NCBI GenBank assembly: GCA_013213915.1
Contig: JABSRK010000023.1
Span: 1-19,591, forward strand
Length of the DNA stretch: 19,591 nt
Origin: Planctomycetota bacterium
Lineage (GTDB): Bacteria > Planctomycetota > GCA-002687715
Direction of reading: 5' to 3'
This document shows positions 7,944 through 15,885 of the stretch, piece by piece; positions within the stretch are counted from its first letter, which is position 1, and each line of letters opens with the position of its first letter. The position numbers and the translations under genes are program-made. The notes under the pieces were generated by a model that made no database searches, was not told where the DNA came from, and saw only the letters and a list, made by a program, of their open reading frames with translations.

Positions 7944-10870
7944 GGCCGGACGATGCTCCCGTGGAGGTTGAGGATGGTGCGTGCGAGCTGGGTCCAAGCG
8001 GCGTGTTCGATGGTGTCCAGGGCGGGGGCCCTGGCGGCGACGCCGACGCCGACCAACCTGGTCGCCGCTTCCGGTGCCTTGGCGAAGCGTGCCCGCTGCG
8101 CGGTGAGGAGTCGGAGCAGCCTTGAACGCTCCGCCGGTGTCGGCGTCCTCGAGAACGCGCGGCGCCAAAGTCCATTGACCCGCTCGGTGTCGCTCTTTGC
8201 CTCCGTTTCGAGGACGCGGGCGGCGAGGACCCGTGCGGCCTCGACGAACGAGGGGTCGTTCAGCAGGACGAGCGCCTGAAGCGGGGTGTTCGAGCGCGGC
8301 CGCTCGGCAGTGCACTCCTCCCGTGATGGAGCGTCGAATGCTCGCAAGCTCGGATGGAGGAACGAGCGCTGCCACCACGTGTAGAGACCGCGGCGGTGCT
8401 GGCGCTGCGCGTCGCCGTCGTGCTTGTACACACGCTTCGGGAAGTTCAACTCGCGCCAGTACCCGGCAGGTTGGTACGGTCTGACGCTGGGGCCGCCGAC
8501 CGTGCGCACGAGCAAGCCAGACACGGCCAGGGCGTTGTCACGTACGAACTCGCCATCCAGGCGCCACGTGGACTGGCGTGCGTACAGCCGGTTGGCGGGA
8601 TCGCGGACGCTCAGATCCGGTCGCGGCGCGGCCGACCGTCGGTAGGTGGTGGACGTCACCATCATCTTGACGAGGCGCTTCACGTCCCAGCCCGACGCGA
8701 CGAAATCCACAGCGAGCCAGTCGAGGAGCGCAGGATGCGTCGGCCACTCGCCCTGCGACCCGAGGTTGTCCAGGGAGCGAGAGAGGCCGGTGCCGAAGAA
8801 CAGGCGCCAGACGCGATTTACGAACACGCGCGCCGTCAGCGGGTGCTCTCCCGAAGTGAGCCACCGGGCGAGATCCAGTCGCGTGACCCGATCCCCTTGG
8901 GGAGCGATCTGTTCGAACACGCGCGGCCCGCCTGGTGTCACGACCGGTCCCGTTTCGTCTTGCCAGTCACCACGGTTGAGAATGCGGACCTGGCGCGGCT
9001 TGCGTGCGCGTGAGACGAGGGTGGTCGGGATGGAGGTTTCGACCGCTGCCTTCGCCGCCTGCAAGCGCTTCCGCTCGGCGCGTATGCCCGTCAACTCGGG
9101 CGCGATCTCCCTGTGGTGCTTCGCGATGAGGTCCCGTTGGGCGGCATTCCTCTCCTCCAGGGAGACCCGCAGGGCGGCGACGACGTTGTCGGGCGGTCCA
9201 TCTCGCACGACACGAAAGTAGAAGCCATAGCCGCCGGTCCCGTTGACGATCTTCATCGTCACTTCATGGGCTCCTTCGGTGAGCGAGAGCGGCAGCCGTT
9301 CCTGGTCCGGTTGAACTCCGCGGGTGATCTTCTTTGCGAAGACCTCCTTGCCATCGAGCCAGACCTTGATGGCATCGTCGCTGCCGAGGGATATCACGAC
9401 TTTGTTGTCCGAATGGGCCGTGATGTTGCGGCTGAGGTATTTGGCGGCGGTGTCCCCGGTGAGCGTGTGCAGAGCGCCGTCCTTCCAGGTCGGCTGTGGC
9501 TTCCACGAAGCGGGAGCCCCGGTTTCGGGCGCAAATCGCTGGGCGTACGCCGCATCGAACGTTTTCGCGAAGAACGGCCCGGCGCTCGACCATGGACCCA
9601 GTGTGGGGGGCTGGGCCTTGAGGATCGCGTCGCGCTCCCGCTCGGCCCACGCCGCGCGGGCCTTCACGATCTCGGCGGTCTCGGCGTCGAGCTTCTCTTG
9701 TGCGCGGTCGATCTGGCGAGCCAGGTCCTCGAGCTTCTGCGTCTGCTCAGCTGAGGGGACCCGCATCTGGGGCTCCCACTTGCTCCCCGCGTAGTATCCC
9801 TTGTCGTTGATGTCCTCGAAGATCGCGGCGAAGCTGTAGAAATCCTGAGCGGTGAACGGGTCGAACTTGTGGTCGTGACACTGGGCGCAACCGAGGGTCA
9901 CGCCCATCCAGACGGAGGCCGCTGTACGCACGCGGTCGGCGCGGTAGATGGCCAGATACTCCTTGTCCTGAGCGCCGCCTTCCGACGTCTTCTGGTTGAG
10001 GTGGTTGTATCCGGAAGCCACGAGCTGGCCTTGGGACGGTGAGGGCAGCAGGTCGCCGGCGAGCTGGGCGGTGGTGAACGCGTCGAACGGCATGCCGTCA
10101 TTGAACGCGCGGATCACCCAGTCCCGAAACGGCCAGAAGCTGATGGGCTGATCTCCGTGGTACCCGGACGTGTCGGCATAGCGCACCAGGTCCAGCCAGA
10201 ACTGGGCCATGCGTTCGCCGAAGTGGGGCGAAGCGAGCAGGGTGTCGACGTAGCGCTCGTAGCTGGCGTCGTTGGGTGCTGCAGCGAAGGCGTCCACGTC
10301 GGGGACCGAGGGAGGTAGGCCCGTCAGGTCGATGGACAACCGACGCGCGAGGGTCCGCGGGTCGGCCTGCGGGGAGGGCCGGATGCCCTCTCGTTCCAAG
10401 CGCGAGACGATGAACGCGTCGATGGCGTTGCGGGCGGCGGCCGCGTCCGCGATGACAGGAGCGTCGGGACGTCGAGGTGGGATGAACGCCCAGTGCCGTT
10501 CCCACACGGCTCCCTCGCGGATCCACTGCTCGAGCTTGGCGATGTGGGCCGTGGAGATGGTGCGACCCGAGTTCGCCGGCGGCATGCGCTCCGAGGTGTC
10601 GTGGTGGCGGAGGCGTCGCAGCAACTCGCTCGCAGAGGGGTCGCCGGGAACGATTGCTCGGTGACCCGTCGTGAGCTTGGCGATGGCGTCGTCGCGATGA
10701 TCGAGCCTGAGCCCCGCCTTGCGCGCGCCCCCATCCGGGCCGTGGCACGGGAAGCAACTCTCCGCCAGGATCGGACGGATGCTGCGATTGAACGACAAAC
10801 GTGCGGCGTCCTGCGGAGCGGCCAGCGCGCCAGCGCAAAAGAGCAGCATGAGAGTGATGGGATACGACAC
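7940..10870 (-). CDS. Secreted PSCyt1-DUF1549-DUF1553 (planctomycete cytochrome-like) protein, second copy
   Basis: This 976-aa exported protein has the same architecture as the 757-5094 product without the low-complexity inserts, close to usual family length. A short signal peptide ends at about ALAAPQD (residue 18). PSCyt1 carries CFPCH (C39, C42, H43), DUF1549 runs from about 125 to 350 with a second CxxCH (C328, C331, H332), a PA14-like segment (WSSAGPF...WLDGKEVF...YGFYFRV) lies near 425-560, and DUF1553 starts near 665. The start is a GTG at 10870 with no evident Shine-Dalgarno; an in-frame TAG lies upstream and the next ATG is 7 codons in, so the start is uncertain by a few residues. 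Downstream it overlaps the DUF1501 gene by 4 bases. Function is unknown; haem binding is suggested only by the motifs. Confidence 0.93.
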
Positions 10871-10974
10871 GGGATGAGGTCCGAGAGTACGAGGACGATT
10901 CTACCGGACGCTGCGGTCCTCGCTCGGATCGTCCTTCCCCGCAACGGAGAGGCCGTAGCGGGTAGGATCGGAGC
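10871..10974. promoter_or_regulatory. Divergent intergenic region
   Basis: These 104 bases separate two divergently transcribed genes, so promoters for both the leftward PSCyt1/DUF1501 pair and the rightward dioxygenase should lie here. I see no convincing -35/-10 pair or operator. GGTAGGAT just before the ATG at 10975 can serve as the ribosome-binding site of the dioxygenase. Confidence 0.4.
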
Positions 10975-11682
10975 ATGTTCGGTCGTAGGGATTGGCTGCG
11001 TCGCGTGGGCACGGTCGGCCTGGGCGCGTTCGGTCTGGGCGCGACGGCGCGGGCCGTGTCGCGGGCAGACATTGAAGCCGCGCGGGCGAAGGTGATGACG
11101 AAGATGGTTTCCCTGCCGCCCACACCGGGCTCGATCCAGGGACCCTACTACGTGAACTCGGCGCTGATCCGGCAGGACATCACCGAGGGCCGCCCCGGTC
11201 TTCCAGTTCGTCTCTATCTGCGGATCCTGGACGCGACGACGTGCCAGCCGATTCCCGGAGCGGTCGTCGATATATGGCAGGCGGACGCCGCCGGCTTGTA
11301 CTCCGGTTTCCAGGCGCAAGGGACGCAGGGGCAGACGTGGATGCGTGGCATCCAGATGGCCGGACCGAACGGATTCTGCTGGTTCGACACGATCTTCCCA
11401 GGCTGGTATCCGGGCCGCACCGCGCACCTGCACCTGAAGGTGCGTCCCAATCCGCAGACCGAGTTGACGACCCAGCTCTACTTCGACCAACTGATCGGGT
11501 ACCCGGGTCTCGAACTGATGCAGGCGATCTACCAGTGGGTGCCCCCCTACGACGTATGCGGCCCGAGCCCGACCACCAACCAGAACGACTTCTGGTTCCT
11601 GCCCGAGACCGCCATGCCGTCGATTCCCAACCCGAACGGTTCGCTCAGCATCTGGTCGGGGCTCATCATCGCCGTTCTCTGA
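10975..11682 (+). CDS. Exported intradiol ring-cleavage dioxygenase-like protein
   Basis: This 235-aa protein has the fold of intradiol dioxygenases (catechol 1,2- and protocatechuate 3,4-dioxygenases), which open catechol-type rings with non-haem Fe(III). The four expected ligands are visible: Y109 (GLYSGF), Y145 (PGWYPGR), and H151 and H153 (AHLHLKV). The supporting blocks GPYY (56-59) and PIPGAVVDIWQADAAG (92-107) are also present. The N-terminus has paired arginines (R4-R5 before DWL, R9-R10) and a Gly/Ala-rich hydrophobic stretch to about residue 27, a likely Tat signal. That would make it an exported member, unlike the cytosolic enzymes of aromatic catabolism. No beta-ketoadipate pathway genes lie nearby, so the substrate is unknown. 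It stands alone, divergent from the PSCyt1 gene and 92 bases before the lectin gene. Confidence 0.85.
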   Translation: MFGRRDWLRRVGTVGLGAFGLGATARAVSRADIEAARAKVMTKMVSLPPTPGSIQGPYYVNSALIRQDITEGRPGLPVRLYLRILDATTCQPIPGAVVDIWQADAAGLYSGFQAQGTQGQTWMRGIQMAGPNGFCWFDTIFPGWYPGRTAHLHLKVRPNPQTELTTQLYFDQLIGYPGLELMQAIYQWVPPYDVCGPSPTTNQNDFWFLPETAMPSIPNPNGSLSIWSGLIIAVL

Positions 11683-11761
11683 AGACCGGTAGAGCCCGTG
11701 GTACGTTGGAATCTGGCGGCGGAGCCCGGTGATGGGGGTGAGTGTCCGCGGAGGTGTGGGC

Positions 11762-11766
11762 AGGAG
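11762..11766 (+). promoter_or_regulatory. Shine-Dalgarno that fixes the lectin start
   Basis: AGGAG lies 8 bases before the ATG at 11775. It favours that codon over the in-frame GTG at 11742, and the resulting protein begins directly with a signal peptide. Confidence 0.7.
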
Positions 11767-11774
11767 ACGACAGC

Positions 11775-12995
11775 ATGGGTTGGATCACGCAAAGCGCGGT
11801 GTGGCTGACCGTTGTGGTTGTCATCTGCGGTGCTTGCGAGCTAGCGTCCGCCCAGATCGGATACACCGATTTCAGTTCGGTGGCCGGGCTGTCGCTCAAC
11901 GGGAGCGCGTCCCAGCTCGGGAACGTCCTCCAACTCAATCCCGCCGCGGGTAACCAGGCCGGCACGGTCTGGGCTGATGTTCGCCAGCAGGTCGTGGGTG
12001 GATTCTTCTGCCAGTTCACGTTCCGCATCACGCGCGTGGGGGCCGGGGCGGACGGGATGAGCTTCATCATCCACGACGATCCGGCCGGTACCGGCGCGAT
12101 CGCCCAGCCGGGCGGCTCGCTGGCGTACACGAGTCAGCCGTTCACCCCGACCAACTCCATGATGAACCTTCTGGTGGTCGAGCTCGACACGTACATCAAC
12201 GCCTGGTCGCAGATCCCTGACTCCAGCACCAACGAGATCAGCGTTCACCTGTACCCGGGCTTCCCCACGAGCGCCTCCGGGGCGGACGAGATCAACTCCA
12301 TCGGGCGCACGACGCCGGCCATCAACTTCTCCGATGGCGCTGTCCACTCCCTGTTGATCTTCTATTACCCCGGGACCTTGGAGGTCTACCTGGACAGCGC
12401 GCCCGCGCCGACGCTGTCCGTCCCTTTCGATTTTGCGACGGGAGGCGTCAACCTCAACGGGGTGCCTATCGGTGGTCTCACCTTGAACCCCAACGGCGCG
12501 TATGTCGGGTTCACCGGGACGACGGGGGGCCTGTACGAGGTGAACGAGGTCCTGTCGTGGACCTTCAGCGGCAGCCCCGCTGCCATCGAGTATCAGACCA
12601 ATTCGAGTAACGCCTCGTTGACGGTGAACGGGGTGCAGGGGACCAACCAGGTCGCCGCGACGGCCACGCTCGGTATCGGCGTCACGGGTGCGTTGAGCCT
12701 GTCGAGTTTCAATCTGGGTGCGGCGTGGGATCTCGGCTACGCGGCGGTGCCTCTGCTCCCCGCGAGCGCGGGGGGATTGATGACCGGAGGAGGCCAGATC
12801 ATCAATCTCGATTTCGCCGACCCGTCCTTCGGCACGTGGTTCAACTTTCTCGCCACCAGCCCTCCCTTCGTCAGCTTGGCAGTCCCTTTCGCGATCCCGG
12901 TTTCTACGGCCATCTCGGCGCAGTTCGGCATCGCCGACCCGTCGCTGCCTGACGGGCTGGCGTTGTCGCAGCCGACCAGATTGCTCGTTCAGTAG
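11775..12995 (+). CDS. Secreted L-type (legume-like) lectin domain protein with an unrecognised C-terminal domain
   Basis: This 406-aa secreted protein is a predicted carbohydrate binder. The signal peptide (about 1-27) has a Val-rich core and ends ELASAQ. An L-type lectin domain fills about 28-265, with the family blocks GFFCQFTFRIT (76-86), ADGMSFIIHDDP (92-103), VELDTYIN (135-142), a DG..H...I.Y...L.VYLD pattern (187-207) and AYVGFTGTTGGLYEVNEVLSWTF (242-264). Acidic residues of the kind that bind Ca2+/Mn2+ in legume lectins are present (D93, E136, D138). Residues 270-406 form a second, Gly/Ala/Ser-rich, beta-looking region that I do not recognise; it could anchor or multimerise the protein. 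It is convergent with the lipoprotein gene, 27 bases away. The sugar specificity cannot be read from the sequence. Confidence 0.85.
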   Translation: MGWITQSAVWLTVVVVICGACELASAQIGYTDFSSVAGLSLNGSASQLGNVLQLNPAAGNQAGTVWADVRQQVVGGFFCQFTFRITRVGAGADGMSFIIHDDPAGTGAIAQPGGSLAYTSQPFTPTNSMMNLLVVELDTYINAWSQIPDSSTNEISVHLYPGFPTSASGADEINSIGRTTPAINFSDGAVHSLLIFYYPGTLEVYLDSAPAPTLSVPFDFATGGVNLNGVPIGGLTLNPNGAYVGFTGTTGGLYEVNEVLSWTFSGSPAAIEYQTNSSNASLTVNGVQGTNQVAATATLGIGVTGALSLSSFNLGAAWDLGYAAVPLLPASAGGLMTGGGQIINLDFADPSFGTWFNFLATSPPFVSLAVPFAIPVSTAISAQFGIADPSLPDGLALSQPTRLLVQ

Positions 12996-13022
12996 TGGGC
13001 CGCCCCGGAGCTGCGTGTCGGG

Positions 13023-14654
13023 TCACCTGACCGCGAGGGTGCGATCCGCGGACGCCGATTTGTTTCCGTATGGGTCGCGGGCGGTGACGCGGTAGACGAA
13101 CGTCGCACCCGCGGTTGCTGGCGGGAGGACGGCGCGGTGGATGCAGCCCCCCACGTGCGCCATCGGGCTCGTGCCGCGTGTCTCCCCGTTGGCGTCGGTG
13201 ATGGTCCAGTGGAGGTGCGCCGTGACGAAGGTGTTGCCGTCGTCCACGGTAGCGTCCTGGATCCACGCTCGGATCGGAACCGGCTTTCCCGGACGCGCTG
13301 GGCCTTCGCGGGATGTGACCCTGGAGATGGCCGGGGGAGTGGTGTCGGTGGGACCGGTGGCAAGGTACAGGCGGTTGCGGAAGTCCTCGCGTCGGCTGCT
13401 CTCCCCTTGTGCGGTGACGGCGTCGTAGCGACCGTCGCCGTCGACATCGACCATGGTTATGTCCAGAGAGCCGTCATGCCGGATCGGGAAAGCAGCCTCG
13501 AGCTCCACTAGAAACCCGGGCTTGATGTCGCCCTGGTTGATGAACAGCTTCTCTTCGCATGGCGGAGATGTCAGGACCGCCACGACCACGTCGAGGTCGC
13601 CGTCGTCGTCGGCGTCCACCAGCGCGAAGTCGTTCTCGTCCTCGAGGTTTCGGCCGACGAACGCATCCTTCACCAGCTCAAAGGACAGCACTCCCGTCTC
13701 GGTCAGTCGATTGGCCAGGACCACGTTGGCGAGCTTGCGGCGTTGCGGTCCGACGAAGTTCATGAATACGCCGTCCAGGTCGCCGTCGCCGTCCAGATCG
13801 GCCCAGTCCACGTCGTAGGTGCGGCAGCCCCGCTCTCCCTCGGGGATGGATGTGGTGTCGAGCCGGAAGTTGGCGTGGCCGTCGTTGATGTAGAGCTGGG
13901 TCACCGGTGATTTGCCGTCGACGATGACGTCGAGATCGAGATCGCCGTCGATATCCACGACCTCGGCGTTCTGTCCGCTGATCTTCTCGATGGCTGGGAA
14001 CCGCTCCTCCGACGCCTCGGTGAAGCGGCCGGTCCCGTCGTTCAAGAGCATGCGAGCTTTGCCCCCTGGCGCCCGGTCGGAGCGGGGGCCCGAGTCGACC
14101 CAGACGAGGTCGGGATCGCCGTCGTCGTCCAGGTCACCCCAGCCGACGCCGTTGGAGTTGAGGATGAGCTTGGGCAGCCGTTCGGTCCCGTCGACGAAGC
14201 GCTTGGTGTCCGGGTCCCACATCAGGAGGCGCTGCTGCGCTCCGAACGCGACCGCGAATGCGATGTCGTTGTGGCCGTCCCCGTCGACATCGCAGACGGC
14301 CGCGTTCTTGCCGTGAATCAGGAGGTCCTTCGGGAAGAAGGCGCTTGTTTCGTCACTGAATCGAGGGGCGCCATGCTCCTCACTCCGGTTGATGAGGAGC
14401 GTCGGCGCGAGGGGGTCGGTGCTCGGCGCTCCCATGTCACCTGGTCGGCGCCATCCGTTCGCGTTCACGAACAGCAAGTCGATCAGGCGGTCGCCGTTCG
14501 CGTCGAACGGGATTACCGCTTCCGACCAGATCTTCGGCCCGGGGAGACCATCGCCAGACTCGGTGTACGCCGGCGGAGCCGTCGGCGGCGCGGAGCAGGC
14601 CCCGAGGAGCGGGGCGAGTAGCAGCGTGACAACGCCAAGGGGGGGGCGGGACAT
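13023..14654 (-). CDS. VCBS/FG-GAP repeat lipoprotein, predicted seven-bladed beta-propeller
   Basis: This 543-aa lipoprotein has the lipobox LGAC with the lipidated Cys at residue 20. Seven calcium-loop motifs of the D-x-[DN]-x-D type start at D51, D122, D174, D234, D286, D347 and D403, spaced 52-71 residues apart; this is the FG-GAP/VCBS pattern that folds into a seven-bladed propeller resembling integrin alpha heads. From about 436 (TDTTPPAISRV) to the end there is an Ig/fibronectin-like beta domain. I chose ATG 14654 because GGGAGG lies 9 bases upstream; an ATG at 14663 abuts that site and is less likely. The open frame to 15065 is only a shadow over the M20 gene. It starts 49 bases after the M20 stop and could belong to the same transcript. 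Partner and function are unknown; surface adhesion or scaffolding is plausible. Confidence 0.9.
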   Translation of the reverse strand: MSRPPLGVVTLLLAPLLGACSAPPTAPPAYTESGDGLPGPKIWSEAVIPFDANGDRLIDLLFVNANGWRRPGDMGAPSTDPLAPTLLINRSEEHGAPRFSDETSAFFPKDLLIHGKNAAVCDVDGDGHNDIAFAVAFGAQQRLLMWDPDTKRFVDGTERLPKLILNSNGVGWGDLDDDGDPDLVWVDSGPRSDRAPGGKARMLLNDGTGRFTEASEERFPAIEKISGQNAEVVDIDGDLDLDVIVDGKSPVTQLYINDGHANFRLDTTSIPEGERGCRTYDVDWADLDGDGDLDGVFMNFVGPQRRKLANVVLANRLTETGVLSFELVKDAFVGRNLEDENDFALVDADDDGDLDVVVAVLTSPPCEEKLFINQGDIKPGFLVELEAAFPIRHDGSLDITMVDVDGDGRYDAVTAQGESSRREDFRNRLYLATGPTDTTPPAISRVTSREGPARPGKPVPIRAWIQDATVDDGNTFVTAHLHWTITDANGETRGTSPMAHVGGCIHRAVLPPATAGATFVYRVTARDPYGNKSASADRTLAVR

Positions 14655-14663
14655 GGCGGGCAT

Positions 14664-14669
14664 CCTCCC
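14664..14669 (-). promoter_or_regulatory. Shine-Dalgarno that fixes the lipoprotein start
   Basis: On the minus strand GGGAGG sits 9 bases before the ATG at 14654 and directly against the ATG at 14663. The spacing favours 14654. Confidence 0.65.
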
Positions 14670-14703
14670 AGAATTTCGGACTGCCTGCCGGATGCGGGCG
14701 TCG

Positions 14704-15876
14704 TCATCTGCGCAGGGCGAGAGCGGCCCGGCACAACGCGTCGCGCGCGATGGCGAGCTGTTTGAGCTCGATCCACTCGTCCTTGGTGTGGGCTTGTTCG
14801 ATGGACCCTGGACCGAACACGACGGAGGGGATGCCGTCAGCTGCGAGTTGTGCGGCGTCGGTGCCGAATGGCACGGCGATGGTCTCTCCCTGCCCCGTCT
14901 CGTGGCGCACGGCGTTGACGAGTTGTTCTGCGAGGTCGTCGTTGCCGTGGGCGGCCAGCGGCAGGCCGACGAGGAACGGGGCGTCGTGTTCGACGTCGAA
15001 CGGCACGTCGGGGTCGGCGTCCACATGGTCCATGACGTGCCGCCGCACGGCCTCGGGATCGTCACCGGGCAGGACGCGGACGTCGATGTCGATGGCGCAC
15101 TGGTCGGGCACCACGTTCACGCCGATCCCCCCAGCGACGGTGCCGACGCTGAGCGTCGTCTGCCCGCAGAGTGGATCTTTACCGAGGGTGGGTGCGACGT
15201 CATTCGCCCAGCGCTCGATGGACTGTATGACGCGGCTCATCCTGTAGATGGCGTTGACGCCACGCTCGGGCTGAGCGCTATGGACCGCAATCCCCGACGT
15301 GTGCGCGCGCCAGCGAACCTGACCCTTGTGGGCGACGACCACGTTCAGGGCCGTGGGCTCGGCGACGACGGCGAGGTCTGGCTTGCGCGGGACCAGGCCT
15401 GTGTTCTTCCAGTACCGATCAAAAGCGGCGGCGCCGTCGTATCCGTGCTCCTCGTTGACCGAGCCCGCGAACACGATGGTCGGTAACCCGTTCGGACGTT
15501 CCGCCTTCAGGCGAGCGATGGCGCCGATCATGGCTGTCATGCCCCCCTTGACGTCGCACGCCCCTCGTCCGTAGAGCCGCCCGTCGTGGACCGTCGGCTC
15601 GAAGGGCGGGATCGTCATGCCATCCACCGGCACCGTGTCCTGGTGCGCTTCGAGGAGCAGGACACAACTCGGGTCACCGTCAAGGCGGGAGAAGAAATTG
15701 TCCCGTCCGGGGGCCACCTCCTGGCGTGCCCACGGCAGACCGAGCTTCTCGAACGTCGTCTGCAGGTAATCCGTGACGCGCCCCTCCAGGCACTCGGGTC
15801 CTGGCTCGCCGTGCATGGGGTTGACGCTGGGACGGGCGACCAGGTCCTTCAGCGTCTGCTCGAGGTCCAGGGCCAT
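14704..15876 (-). CDS. M20 family metallo-deacylase/peptidase (ArgE/DapE-like)
   Basis: This 390-aa cytoplasmic enzyme belongs to the M20 family, which hydrolyses amide bonds of N-acyl amino acids or small peptides with two zinc ions. Visible residues: H78 and D80 in EAHQDTVP, the bridging D108 in GRGACDVKGG, the catalytic/metal pair E142-E143 in NEEHG, E173 in AEPT, and H363 in AHTKDEW. The insert domain contains the usual VAHKGQVRWRAHTSG segment. Late blocks such as TDAAQLAADGIPSVVFGPG resemble acetylornithine deacetylase and succinyl-diaminopimelate desuccinylase, but sequence alone does not settle the substrate. No signal peptide is evident. It starts 9 bases after the formate dehydrogenase alpha stop, so it is probably co-transcribed with that operon, an unusual neighbour for an ArgE/DapE protein. 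Confidence 0.9.
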   Translation of the reverse strand: MALDLEQTLKDLVARPSVNPMHGEPGPECLEGRVTDYLQTTFEKLGLPWARQEVAPGRDNFFSRLDGDPSCVLLLEAHQDTVPVDGMTIPPFEPTVHDGRLYGRGACDVKGGMTAMIGAIARLKAERPNGLPTIVFAGSVNEEHGYDGAAAFDRYWKNTGLVPRKPDLAVVAEPTALNVVVAHKGQVRWRAHTSGIAVHSAQPERGVNAIYRMSRVIQSIERWANDVAPTLGKDPLCGQTTLSVGTVAGGIGVNVVPDQCAIDIDVRVLPGDDPEAVRRHVMDHVDADPDVPFDVEHDAPFLVGLPLAAHGNDDLAEQLVNAVRHETGQGETIAVPFGTDAAQLAADGIPSVVFGPGSIEQAHTKDEWIELKQLAIARDALCRAALALRR

Positions 15877-15885
15877 GGGCGTGAC

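Noticed and set aside
7944..8378. N-terminal extension of the second DUF1501 frame
   Set aside because: It overlaps the end of the preceding PSCyt1 gene, has no family similarity, and would bury the twin-arginine signal 150 residues into the protein.
14655..15065. N-terminal extension of the lipoprotein frame
   Set aside because: It would run through the M20 coding region and place the lipobox internally. The ATG at 14654 has a well-spaced GGGAGG.
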